In this document: positions 1 to 10,519 of the stretch, piece by piece
Layout of the letters: each line of letters starts with the position of its first letter
Numbering within the stretch: position 1 is the stretch's first letter
NCBI GenBank assembly: GCA_030765045.1
Contig: CM060974.1
Coordinates: forward strand, 50,530,839 to 50,594,838
Origin: Tenodera sinensis
Lineage: Eukaryota > Arthropoda > Insecta > Mantodea > Mantidae
DNA: 64,000 nt
Reading direction: 5' to 3'
Translations under genes and position numbers: made by a program
Notes under the pieces: generated by a model
The model's database searches: none
The model's input: the letters and a program-made list of their open reading frames with translations, nothing else
What the model was told of the DNA's origin: nothing

Positions 1-455
1 AAAATGTAGATCTTGTTAAAATACACAATTTATGTCTAAATAAATTTTCTTGTAGGGTGAACCATTTCGGAGATATTCCTTGTTATGTGTGTGAGTTTCA
101 GAAAACTTACAACTTTCGTGAAAAGGATCATCGTTGTACATTTTTTATATGTTAAGTGGGCAAAGGCATCAGAATCCCAAAGCTTTAAAAGATTTGACTA
201 TTGCACAAAGCCTACTGTATTCTAATTATCCTCTTGTACCTACAAGGAAATAAGCAATAAGATAAGTTATACAAATGTTTATCTTAACACGAAGAAGGAA
301 TAAGGGTTTGTAAGAATGGTTAGTACAAGAGTAGAGAACGTCATGTGAGTACAACACATCAGATTTTTATTATATTGATTAGCACTGGCCTGCATAACAA
401 TTAATGTTGGTCGGTCATAAATTAAATTAAAGATAACAAGAATACAATAATGTAT
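1..455. other. AT-rich intronic DNA, no gene seen
   Basis: No open frame with recognisable protein similarity and no clear repeat. By the exon layout it lies in the last intron of the minus-strand zinc-finger paralog, whose terminal exon would be left of base 1. Confidence 0.4.
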
Positions 456-754
456 GCTCATTATGTTCAGTGAATAGTCCCACATCTAACAATAACAGGG
501 AATATGACTATATCTGGTGACACTTATACAACTTGATCAAATAACTGTGTAATACTCCTTTAGTTAATAAACAGCCCCACATCCAGCACTAAAAGGGAAT
601 ATGACAATGTGTCTGGTGATTAGTTACTATACATAGAACTTGATCAAATAACTATTATACTCATTATGTTTAGTGAGATTTCCATATCTAACACTAACAG
701 GGAATATGACAATGTATCTGGTGATAGTTACTTATGCAAGTCGATTAAATAATT
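456..754. repeat. Three tandem copies of a ~100-bp repeat unit
   Basis: Units start near 457, 555 and 660. Each contains a 'catatctaacactaacaggg' type core, then 'gaatatgacaatgt', 'ctggtgatag' and 'cttgatcaaataactg'. The same unit recurs twice at 8002-8195 and once at 10255-10345, so a small tandem array has been split by transposon insertions. Confidence 0.8.
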
Positions 755-1414
755 GAGTCATCTAGTATCAAATCGGCCAAGTCACAAAATATGTTTTCGT
801 CAGGATTCGTTAAAAACTTCAGTAGACAAACCAATGAAAATTAGTAATATGTTTTTTTTCACTTTTATTAGGCTCCATGTATTAATATGAATCGGTCGGT
901 GGAGAAAGGAATTAAGTCATTTTTTTCACTTTTACATTTTTTCGCACATTCACTTTAATTTGACTGAAATACATTGTCCTGTGTTGAAAGGAACTATGTC
1001 CAACGACTGCTTAGCGGAGAAAAACGAGTCTGTGCATTCATCGGGAGGAGAAAGGAACTATGTTAGTAACTTAATTCGTTTCTCCTCATTTCTTTGATGT
1101 GAACTGCAAGCGAGTTGCATCAAGAATGTGCTTCGACAATGGGTGGGATATTATGTCTATGTAATCATTCTTGTTTCTCTGTATTTGAGACTGCAACTGT
1201 TTAGTCAGAAGCTTGTTGTGAAGGAATCATGTCACCAAAAGAAAGAGAAACGAGGAGCAGCATAAAAGGAAAAAAATAAAACATGCAACAGTGCATAAAC
1301 TACCCTACTTGAACTATCAGGGCAATCCTGTACCTGGGTCAATCCACGTCAAATCGAACACCCGTAAAACATGACTTCTTCGTAGGAGGTTCAAAATTTT
1401 TTTATGATTAAAAT

Positions 1415-1647
1415 TAAATTAAATTATTTTGTTGTTTAACGACGCTGTCAATTGCCAGGATCACATCAGCGTCGCCGGTGTGCCGGAATTTCGTCCCGCA
1501 GGAGTTCTTTTACATGCCAGTATATCTACTGACATGGAGCTGTCGTTTTTAAGCACACTTAAAAACCATCAGTCTGGGCCGGGTTTGAACCCGCGACCTT
1601 GGGATCAGTAGGCCAGCGTCTAACCAACTGAGCCACCCAGATCGACT
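1415..1647 (-). mobile_element. tRNA-derived SINE (family C)
   Basis: Read on the minus strand, a tRNA-like head (box A gtggctcagttgg, box B gcgggttcaaacccgg) is followed by a body that ends in gcgtcgttaaacaacaaaat. A truncated copy of the body is at 10980-11055. The flanking duplication is imperfect. Confidence 0.75.
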
Positions 1648-1971
1648 TTTTTGATTAATAGGCATCAAATAAGGAGACTCGTATTTTTTATTTCCGTATT
1701 TTTAAATTACTTGCTCAGTTACGGCTATTAGAAACTAAGTAATTTCTGCGTGCACCGTAATATAAAATCACTTGTTACTCTAAGGCCATATAGAGTTGAG
1801 AGTTGGGGTTTAGCGCACTGGAAAGGTTAAATATAACACTTTTAAGAACTTTCGATCAATCATTATTACACATAAATTTTGGACTGTATCTTTAATGGTA
1901 TATTTTGTAAAACCAAAAATAGAATTTAAATTGATGCGTTAAAAATCTAAAAAAAATACACCGCTCACATT

Positions 1972-2205
1972 TCATCTATAAAATAAGATGTTGAAAACTA
2001 TGGAGCTTGCATTAGTGCATTTGCTACAATTTTTTTCTGGAGGCCTGCAAGCACAGAAAAATGTATCCTTCTTTCTGATACTCCTGTGGCACCTGATACA
2101 TGCTTTTGAACTTTTGAATTTTTCTTTTCCTTTTTTTTTTTTTTTTTTGAAAAAATCTTCTGATGTAAGCAGTTCTTTGCTTTTAGCTTCTTCCTTCATG
2201 TACAT
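1972..2205 (-). other. Small Cys-rich open frame, unassigned
   Basis: A 77-residue minus-strand frame inside element C. It has a lysine run (poly-T on the plus strand) and then a cluster of seven cysteines: ACIRCHRS, FFCACRPP, NCSKC. The Cys spacing could be a metal-binding remnant of element C's transposase. I do not recognise it, and a chance frame is possible. Confidence 0.2.
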
Positions 2206-2571
2206 CCATATATTTAAAATAATTTCTCTACTCTGACAGTGTAATGTTTTGGTATGTCTTTAACTGCACGCTGCACTAAAAAGCACCTTTGAATTAGCAA
2301 GACTGTCTCTGATCATGCAGACATCACTACCTTCCCCCTCCCTCCCCATGTGCATGGTTTCATTCACAGAATTATACAATATGAGCTGATGAAAGAGACA
2401 AAAGCTATGGATTCACCAACAGGACTTCCAGTCAAGGTCAGGGGCCAAGAACGAAGGGCCCAGCTGTGCTTTAAAATTACACTCCTTCATTCCTTTGTCA
2501 AAAACTGAAGCTTTAGTGAAACAATTTTCTTTCGAAGGAGGCAAAGCTGTGTGCTGTATGGAAACATTAGT

Positions 2572-5045
2572 TTAACCTCTTGAGCGACAGCCATTTAAAA
2601 ACTCTGCAGGCTGAGAACGGATATCCAATATCCAGCGCAGGGCATTTAAATTGTTAAATGCGCTAAAAATGCTTCCTAAATACACAGCTGTATTTTGCGT
2701 AAATTTTAAGTTATTTTAATGAAACAAAAACTGGTATAAAACTCATTATATGCAGTATACATGTACATCATCAGCAATGTTGAGTTGCATTTACAAATCG
2801 TTGAAATGGCACTATTTGTTTCACTGTGGTAAAAAGTTAACTTTGCTTTGTCGAAGGCGCCTAATATAATTTCTCGGAAAGAAACAGTAGTGGACCCTTT
2901 GTATGTGTGAGCTATATGTCAGCAAGTCACAGCACAATGTGAAATAGAACACTACTGTATGCATGGTTAATGAGTCATCAGAATAAAGCAGGTTTGCAAT
3001 TTTTCCTTACACGTGTTTCGTAACTTGGATATAGCTTACAGGCTCCGTTTGTTTCTTTCTTGAAATGCATACGTATACTTTCCTGCTTGCAGCTGAAGTG
3101 AGAAGCTTTTGAGTGTTACATCTCAGAGCTAAAACATGGCATGAACAAGCAGTGTTGCACAAAGGTTAGCGAGTGATGGAAGTGTAAGGGCTTCTGAAAT
3201 TACACACGATAATATGGAGGACTTCTTGCTTTGTGACAGCGATTTGGATATTGATGGCAAATTTTCCGAATTTGAGGGGGGTGTGGAGGATATAGGTACG
3301 AGTAGCAGTGAGGAAGAATGTGACCAACTTCCTTCAGGTGTTCGTGAAGAGTCAGCATTGTGGAGTGCTGAAAACAATTGCAATACAAACAGGCACATCT
3401 TCACGAGCACAGGGTCTGGTGTTCAATCCCAGGCTCAGCTGACTTCTGACAGCCAACCAATTTACATTTTTACAAAATTTTTTACTACCGACTTAGTGTC
3501 TCTCATTGTTTCGGAAACAAATGTATATGCGTGTAAGGTGAAGGAAGACCTGCTCTCTAAAGGTAAATTAGGGCCTAAGAGCAGAAATCAAAGGTGGACA
3601 GAAGTAACACTCAATGAGATTTACAGGCTAATTGGTCTAATTATACTTATGGGTGTTATTCGTAAACCTGCATTATACATGTATTGGTCCACAGACGACA
3701 TGCTAGCTACTACTTTTTTTGGAAAATGCATGTCAAATAACAGGTTTACATCAATTTTGCGGTTGCTTCATTTCACCGGCACAGAGAATGTAAATGACAA
3801 ACTCCACAAAATTAGGCCTGTTTTCGATTATATTATTTCAAAATTTAAAGAAAATTATGTGCCTGGTGAAAAGGTCACTGTTGATGAAAGCCTAATGCTT
3901 TGGAAGGGCCGCTTAGGTTGGAAGCAATACATCAAAACAAAAAGGGCTAGATTTGGCATAAAGAGTTTTGATGTTTGTGAAAGTAAAACGGAATATCTTT
4001 ACAATAGCTGCATTTACACTGGCAATACTGGAGACAAAGATTTGGGCTTATCTGGCTCCATAGTAATGCACCTAATGGAACCTGTGCTTGATCAGGGTAG
4101 GACTGTGTACTTAGATAACTGGTACAGCTCTCCTAAATTATTCATGGCCTTACACAAAAGAAAGACTAATGCAATTGGAACAGTACGTTCAATTTGTATT
4201 GGTTTGCCAAAAGATGTGAATACAAAGGCTCTAAGAAGAGGGGAACTAGAGGTGCATCAGCTCCCACCTTTGACCTACCTTGCCTGGCAGGACAGGAGGG
4301 TAGTTACGGCATTATCCAATTGCAGCTCTAAGATTTTGATGATTGACACTGGAAAAACAGATGCCCATACCAAAATGTGCATTTTCAAGCCTCACATTAT
4401 CCAGGAATACAACATGCACATGGGCGGTATCGATCTAGTACATCAGGTATTGCAAGCATATCCCTCTTTACGAAAAACAGTGAAATAGTATAAAAAGGTA
4501 TTTTTGCACCAGCTGGATATACCCATATACAATTGTTTGATAATTTGGAGAGCTCTAAACCCACACAAGACAATGACCTACCTGGACTTTCGACTATCAA
4601 TAGCTCGCAGCCTAATTGAACAATACCAGCTTGAGAGGCCTCTTCATACTGGGGGTAGAAAATCCAAAACCCCTGCACCCCTCACTTCAAGGAAAACATT
4701 ATACTAAATGGATACCGTCAACAGCAAAGAAGTCCCGCCCATCTCGAAGGTGTTTCGTGTGCCGCAAGAAGGGAATCCGTAAGGAAACTGGGATGATCTG
4801 TGGCGAATGTGGAGATGTGCCCTTGTGTGTTTATCCCTGTTTTGAGGCATATCACTGCAGAAGGAACATATAAAGGTAAGCCAGTAAAGCATATAGAATT
4901 TAATTAAATGTTTCATAACGGGGGAAAATTAAAATAAGTTGAGTTAGATAGAGGATAAATAAGCGTTAAATGCACAAACGCACAGGTCGCTCGTCCGTCA
5001 TTTTAAATGGACGTGATTTCACGTCCATATCCCTGAAGAGGTTAA
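2572..5045 (+). mobile_element. piggyBac element with TTAA target site
   Basis: TTAA at 2572-2575 and 5042-5045 bounds a 2.5-kb element. The inverted ends read CCTCTTGAGCGAC (left) and, inverted, CCTCTTCAGGGAT (right). The transposase is on the plus strand. The element lies inside element C. A deleted relative with the same ends is at 8551-9573. Confidence 0.9.
3214..4870 (+). pseudogene. piggyBac transposase, one nonsense codon and one frameshift
   Basis: DDE_Tnp_1_7-type transposase for cut-and-paste at TTAA. The first 424 codons (3214-4485) are open: an acidic N-terminus of about 80 residues, then the catalytic core. All three catalytic aspartates of the family are present: D224 in VDESLMLWKG, D301 in VYLDNWYSS and D407 in MGGIDLVHQ. 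A TAG at 4486-4488 stands where relatives have Trp before YKK; the same frame then stays open (4489-4704). A second lesion near 4690 moves the frame: the deleted copy has two more bases there. In the new frame the Cys-rich C-terminal domain follows (RRCFVCRKKG, MICGECGDVPLC, CFEAYHC), ending near 4870. The core is otherwise well preserved, so inactivation looks recent. Confidence 0.9.
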
Positions 5046-5694
5046 AATGCATATTTTAAAAACATTTTTAAGATGCTAATAGTGTACATATATTAGTGTC
5101 AGCCAACAGTGTTCTCCTTACTGTATTGTTGTAACGTTCGTGGAATCTTAAGCAGTGGACAGTTGTCGTAATGCAAGGTGGCAGTAATTGTGAGGTTACG
5201 GTAGCTGCACTGCTGCCACGCGACTCTGCTGCACTGATTTCTAAAGTTAATTACAACTGCACTATTAGAGACTCCATTGTGATTTTTTTCTGAATATTGA
5301 ATAAACTGCATTGTATTTTTAGTTTTTTTTTTTTCCAGATTTTTAAATGGTCAAGTTTATGTTATTATCGTATAAAATATAATATTAATAATAATTAATA
5401 CAATTTTCTAATAAATACCTCACGAAATACTACAATTTATCTTTAATTTGAGCCAAAGATCAAGTAATTTGCTTCGTTACAATCGGAGGTACGATTGATC
5501 GAAGAGTGAGGAGCGCGCAATTTTTGGGACATTTCAAAAATTAATATTTGCCAAAATAAATTTTTTTTTAATATAAAACAAAGAAACACGGGTCAAATAT
5601 ATTTTGTTCCCAAACACCAAAAAAATTTCAAGAAAATCTGAGAGATCAAGGTCATTTTTTGCCATATTTTGTTTGATTTGACGTGGAATGACTC
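5046..5694. other. Right part of element C, non-coding
   Basis: AT-rich sequence between the piggyBac insertion and the right end of element C. No coding similarity seen. Confidence 0.4.
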
Positions 5695-7191
5695 ACCTGG
5701 GAACAATGTCAGAGCAGATTGCAAGTAAATAAGACAATAACTATGAAATGAGCATGAAATGTGCAATGCATTACTTCTATATTTTACAGAGAGCTTTGTT
5801 ACTGATACTAATGTAATTTGATACTGTTTTCAGGTGTCGGATCGAATGCTTCCACCATTTTAATGATACCCAACGCCTGAACATTCTGTCAGATTTTCTT
5901 AACATAGAAGATAAAAATGCTCAAGATATACATCTACAAGGGCTAATGTTGTTAAAGAGGTGAAGCAAAGGCGACCAAGGAAACGGCAACACGAACCTGC
6001 AGGTATGGGTCATGTATCTGTATCATGAAGGTGAGGGAAAGAAGGGGGCCAATGAAGTATGTTCCTTTTTATACGATTATATCAAGACTACTCTGCCAGA
6101 AAATATTACAAGAACTACACTTCTTTGATGGAGCCCCAGGGAAAAACAAAAATCATACTCTAATCAAAATGTGCCAGGCACTGACACAGCTGAAAAAAAT
6201 GAATAAGCTCGTTCATCGATTTCCAGAGAGGGGTCAATCATTCCTTCCATGTGATCGAGTGTTTGGTGTACTTAAAAGAAAAATCTCAAAATGTGATAGA
6301 GTTTATACTCCCAAAGAATATGTGGAGCGAGCTGATAGCTAATAGTATTACAGGAATAACTGTGACTATGGTACAGACAGAAAGAATTATGAATTTTGAC
6401 AAGTGGTGGCCACAATTTTACAAAAAGAATGTGATATCTATGAAAACAGCAAGTAAGCATTTTCCAAGAAATAAGAATCATTTGCAATTTCCCAGTATAA
6501 TGAATTTATTTACAACACTACTAAGCCTGGAATAATAAGAACACATCCGTTTATCAATAGTTGTCTGACACATACATTCTGTTTGCTGAAAACATGTTCA
6601 AATTTTCACATGGACCTGGAGCTAGCTTATCCACAGCTCGAAGTGGCCATTCAGAAAAAGAAAATTGAGGACATACAAAAGCTGGTGAAATATGTACATG
6701 GGGAAGATGCCCAAAAATTTTATGAAGATCTATTGCAGTGACCAGTGATTTCATAAAACATTCTTTAGGTACAGTTGAATGAATCAGGTATCGTAATTTG
6801 CAAATTGCTTCTCCAAAATTTTTAAATGTACTACAAATGTTAATGTGCTTTCTCATGTTGTGTTGTTTATGATTGTATTTATGTTATTCAAGATGCTGAA
6901 CATCAATATTGTAACAAAAACTACATTTTTAAGCAAATAAATGCATTAAACAGTGGTAAACCTATCGTCTAGTGGAGAAAGGAACTAAGTCAATTTTTTT
7001 CAAAATCAATTTTTGCAATATTTACTAAGAATTAAGCAAGTGCATTTATCCACATCTATTGGACTGCAATAAAGAATACAATAAAGCATCAAACAGAAAT
7101 TTCTGAAAATAAATTTATCGGCTAAACAGTTTTCTGTCTCTCATGAAAAGTTAAAAAAATTGACTTAGTTCCTTTCTCCACTGACCGATTC

Positions 7192-7996
7192 ATATAGAAA
7201 ATCATATTAATGATTTATTATATTTTCCCAAAATTTTCAGTTTTGACTTGGCCAGTTTTGCTGCAGACAAATATTTGTTTAATTCTAAAAATTTCAAATA
7301 AGAAAGTCTTTATTTCAATTGGTACCCAACATCAATTAAAAAACATAATTTGTTCATCCGTTATAAAAAATGCAGTATAATATTAAAGTAGAACAAAAAT
7401 TAGTAACAACATAAGACAAAAAAGACAGTATTTTTTTCCATTCACCTTAAGCTATACTACATGGGAGATTTGACATGAAAAATAGTATGAATTCTCTATT
7501 AAAACAACAACACTTTGGTACATATAATTTTACACACCCTAATCCTACTTTACATTAGATTACAATATCTGGCATACTCTTGGTATATGTAAATAGCATG
7601 GCATTAAGGAAAATGCTTTCAAGCCAATTAAAAAGGTCATTTGTACCAATATAACATCTGCAGCTAAAGTAATAAATTATTTTTAGCTTCTGCGTAACTG
7701 TTTACAGCTGATGGTTTGCCGAGCCAGCGATAATAAGGTTTTTAAAGTGAAAACGCAGAAGCGGGATATTGTAACAATAACTTTCCTCACTGACTTGGCT
7801 GGTTTTGATTGCACTTCCTACATGACTTGAGCCGTTCTGTTGCAGAACTTTAAATTCAACGTGTAATACGTTGTCTTGGATGGATTTGATGCATATTAAT
7901 TTATCAACAGAAAGAGTACTTGGTTTACTTTCAGCTTATAATCAAAACTCAGTTTTCAAACTTCTGTAACTTGGTCGGTTTTGATACTAAATGGCT
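7192..7996. other. Right arm of element A, non-coding
   Basis: About 0.8 kb with the subterminal gacttggcc/t-type motif three times (7245, 7792, 7968) and no credible open frame. Confidence 0.45.
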
Positions 7997-8001
7997 TAAT
8001 T

Positions 8002-8195
8002 GTGTTATACTCATGTTCAATGAACACTCCCATATCTAACACTAACAGGGAATATGACAATGTGTCTGGTGATAGCTACTTATATCACTTCATCAAATAA
8101 CTGTGTTATACTCATGTTCAGCAAACAGGTTCATACCTGACAGTAACAGGGAATTTGAAAATACGTTTGGTGATAGTTATTTATACAACCTATAA
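8002..8195. repeat. Two further copies of the ~100-bp tandem unit
   Basis: Units begin near 8008 and 8110 and match those at 456-754. The first continues exactly where the left array was cut at base 754. Confidence 0.8.
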
Positions 8196-8550
8196 ACAGT
8201 ATATATTTGTCCCCAGAGGAATTAAATTAATCATGAACTTGACTTTATTCATATACGTATTTGACTCTGTCCCATATCATTCTTTCATTGCCAAGAAGAT
8301 TGTCTATTTGTAGGATGACCATTATTGTTAAATGTTATTTTTCAATTATATGTAATTAAGGATTGTATGTATTTCACGCCAGAAATGTCAAGAAGTCAAA
8401 TTAATACAGTTTTCTTAGCAAATTCGAGATTATAGCAAAACGCGAAATATATCATAAAATGACATCTCAGGTAAGCATAACTAAGCGAAAAAATATTCAA
8501 CACGTCTTCACTGTGCCAATGATATTAAATTTCCTCTTGGTCCGCCGTCT

Positions 8551-9573
8551 TTAACCTCTTGAGCGATGGCCATTTAAATGTCCGCGAGCCGAGAACTGCT
8601 GGCATTTAAATTCTTAAATGCGCTTCGTATATACACAGCTGTATTTTGTGTAAATATTAAGTTATTTTAATGAAACAAAAACTGGTATAAAACTCGTTAT
8701 TTGCAGTATAAATGTACGTCATCAGCAAAGTTGAGTTGTATTTACAAAAGGTTGAAATGGCACAACTTTGCTTCACTGTGGTGAAAAGTCAACTTTGCTC
8801 TGTCGAACGCATCTAATATATGTTCTGGGAAAGATTCAGTAAAGAAACACCCATTGTATGTGTGGCTAATGCGTCAGCATCCTGTGAAATACATCGCTAC
8901 TGCTTGCGTGGTCTCTTAGTCATCAGAATAGATCAACATTACAACTTTTGCTTACGCGAGTTTCGTAACTGAGTAGAGTCCGTGTCTTTCTTTGTTGAAA
9001 TACATACGTATTCTTTCCTGCTTGTAGCTGAAGGGAGAAGTGGTATAAAAAGGAGTTTTTGCACCAACTGGATATAACCATATACAATTGTTTGGGGATT
9101 TGGACAGCTCTCTAAACCCACACAGGACAATGACCGACCTTGACTACCGACTATAAATAACTCACAGCCTAATTGAACAATACCACGTTGGGGGTTGAAA
9201 ATCCAAAACCCCTGCACCCCTCAGACTTCAAGGAAAACATTATCCTAAAAGGATACCACCAACAGCAAAGAAGTCCCGCCCATTTCGAAAGTGTTTCGTG
9301 TGCCGCAAGAAGGGAATTCGCGAATGTGGAGATGTACCTACCCTTGTGTGTTTATCCCTGTTTTGAGGTAAATCACTGCAGAACGAACATATTAAGGTAA
9401 GCCAATAAAGTATATAGACCTTACTAAAATGTTTCATAAAGGGAAAATTATAATAAGTTGAGTTGCATAAGGGATAAATAAGGGTTAAATGCTTAAACGC
9501 ACAGGACGCCCATATCGCTCATCCGCCATTTTAAATGGACGTCATATGACGTCCATATCCCTCAAGAGGTTAA
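8551..9573 (+). mobile_element. Internally deleted piggyBac derivative
   Basis: TTAA at 8551-8554 and 9570-9573, with inverted ends CCTCTTGAGCGAT and CCTCTTGAGGGAT. The left ~480 bases match the 5' region of the element at 2572. Near 9035 the sequence jumps to the part after the transposase core ('gtataaaaaggagtttttgc'), so about 1.38 kb of core is missing. The cut-and-paste signals remain, so the copy could in principle have been moved in trans. Confidence 0.88.
9050..9395 (+). pseudogene. Remnant of the piggyBac transposase C-terminus
   Basis: Matches the 3' coding part of the full-length copy: the VFAPTGYNHIQLF-equivalent region, then the Cys-rich domain (KCFVCRKKGI, ECGDVP, CFEVNHC). A short internal deletion removes the KETGMICG part of the domain. 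No catalytic core. Confidence 0.75.
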
Positions 9574-9652
9574 CAGATGATGTCTTTTCTATGTGCGATT
9601 CAAATAAGTGATTGTTGAATAATAACTGAATATTTGTGGACCAAGGTTTAGA

Positions 9653-9913
9653 GCCCGCCTTGATAGCGTGATGGTTAGCGTGTCTGCCTCACGTTCAAGA
9701 GGTCGCGAGTTCGAATCTCACTTAGGGTAAGTTATCTGGGTAAGGTTTTTTTCCGAGGTTTTCCCTACCCTGAGAAGACGAATGTCGGATATCTTAAAGC
9801 TCCATGGACCTCGGGCTCATTTGAGCATCATTTCACCCATTTCATTTCATTCATTCGTCCGATATGACACAATGTTGGAGGACGTTAATCTAAAAAAAAA
9901 AAAAAAAAAAAAA
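9653..9913 (+). mobile_element. tRNA-derived SINE (family A), 14-bp target duplication
   Basis: GACCAAGGTTTAGA flanks both sides (9639-9652 and 9914-9927). The tRNA-like head has box A (tagcgtgatggttagcgtg) and box B (gagttcgaatctc), a body with 'tccgaggttttccctacc', and a 22-base A tail. Related copies: 20455-20665 (-), 26395-26650 (-), 44043-44287 (+). Confidence 0.92.
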
Positions 9914-10254
9914 GACCAAGGTTTAGAAGTGAGGAAATTAATACTGATCAATTTGACTATGAAAAGTTAAATTATGTGATCCATATTGACTAAGAGAATA
10001 CAATTCAACCAACCAGATATAAGAAGATAGAAGATGCATTTAGTGATATTTAACTACATATTTCAATACAAAATCTTGATCATGCTAAGAAAAATGAATT
10101 AGTTAAAACTAAGGAGTTTTAAATTGTGCTAATATTCAGAGACTGTAGTAATCTACAAAGGTACAAATAAAAATTTAACAAAGAAATCAGTCTCATCATA
10201 ACATAAATTTAACGATGAAGCCATTGATATCATCTTTTAAAAACTGTACCAAGT

Positions 10255-10345
10255 TGATCAAATAACTGTGTTATGCTCATTATGTTCAAGAACAGTCCCA
10301 TATCTAACACTAACAGCAAATATAATAATTATGCATGGGGACAGT
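10255..10345. repeat. Single copy of the ~100-bp tandem unit
   Basis: 'cttgatcaaataactgtgtt', 'catatctaacactaacag' and neighbouring bases match the units at 456 and 8002. It is separated from them by the deleted piggyBac and a SINE. Confidence 0.7.
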
Positions 10346-10478
10346 CGCTGATATAACTTAGTGAAGCAATTCCACTGTGATCTTTATGTATATAATGTAT
10401 GTAACACTCAAATGGAGTATGAAGAAATTTTAATAGAAATAGGTCATCTTTGTACAAAGAATCAATCGGATGACTAAC

Positions 10479-10519
10479 CTTAGCGGTTTTGTGGAATAAC
10501 AGTCTTCATGTGCTTCATC
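10479..10519 (-). CDS. 41-nt microexon of the minus-strand zinc-finger paralog
   Basis: On the minus strand: acceptor ...gtgttacag, 41 exon bases, donor GTTAGT. It reads DEAHEDCYSTKPL plus two bases. The plus-strand gene has an exon of exactly the same length with the same acceptor (gttacag) and the same end, CTAAG|GT, at 48545-48585. Entry is phase 0, matching the end of the exon at 11910, and exit is phase 2. Equal length, phase and boundary bases make chance unlikely. The next exon (zinc fingers) would lie left of the window. Confidence 0.75.

Larger units (their letters stand above)
1339..5694. mobile_element. Element C: TIR element inserted in exon 1 of the DUF7869 gene
   Basis: The inverted ends share 'ccacgtcaaatc' plus flanking bases (near 1343-1356 and 5675-5688). 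ACCTGGG is duplicated at 1332-1338 and 5695-5701; the next base outward differs (T/C), so an 8-bp hAT-type duplication with one change is possible. The interior outside the nested piggyBac and SINE is about 1.6 kb of AT-rich DNA with no clear transposase. A Cys-rich minus-strand frame at 1972-2205 is the only coding-like part. Family unassigned. Confidence 0.6.
1229..6741 (+). pseudogene. DUF7869-like protein gene, broken (candidate transposase of element B1)
   Basis: The start ATG at 1229 encodes MSPKE, matching MSPKR in the second copy. A one-base slip in an A-run near 1275 breaks the frame. Element C interrupts exon 1 at 1338/5702; the frame is continuous across the site once the insert and one target copy are ignored. 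Exon 1 ends at 5724 (donor GTAAAT). Exon 2 starts at 5834 after ...gttttcag, in phase 2, with a Cys-rich CRIECF stretch. Part of the middle is missing before 6005. The conserved core follows: YLYHEGEGKKGANEV (from about 6015), FFDGAPGKNKN (from about 6118), FLPCDRVFG (from about 6241), KCDRVYTPKEYVE, and FDKWWPQFYKKNVIS in another frame. It ends KLVKYVHGEDAQKFYEDLLQ before TGA at 6739-6741. Several frameshifts make it non-functional. The DUF7869 name is from memory of the family. Confidence 0.7.
889..7191 (+). mobile_element. Element B1: DUF7869-type DNA transposon, ATAT target duplication
   Basis: The terminal inverted repeats begin GAATCGGTC and continue through gtggagaaaggaa-y-taagtca (889-919 and 7160-7191). 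ATAT flanks both ends (885-888 and 7192-7195). Further copies of the 'gaaaggaact' motif lie at 986-1000, 1048-1065 and 6975-6993. Without the nested element C (1339-5694) the element is about 1.95 kb and encodes one broken DUF7869-like protein. The second copy (41.3-43.8 kb) has the same GAATCGG...GAAAGG..TAAAGTCAA end. A four-base duplication recalls the Sola superfamily, but I cannot assign it from sequence alone. Confidence 0.7.
755..7996. mobile_element. Element A: non-autonomous TIR element, 5-bp target duplication
   Basis: The ends are inverted repeats: 'tctagtatcaaatcggccaa' at 761-780 matches, inverted, 'ttggtcggttttgatac' at 7971-7987. TAATT flanks both sides (750-754 and 7997-8001). 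The insertion falls inside a unit of the ~100-bp tandem repeat, so the empty site can be read from neighbouring units. A subterminal motif, gacttggcc-a/g-gttttg, recurs at 7245-7260, 7792-7807 and 7968-7984, and inverted at 769-783. Without the nested element at 889-7191, about 0.95 kb remains, with no coding region. I do not recognise the family. Confidence 0.65.

Noticed and set aside
1988..2236. A plus-strand hydrophobic protein of 82 residues.
   Set aside because: It is driven by a T-run that reads as phenylalanine and has no similarity I recognise.
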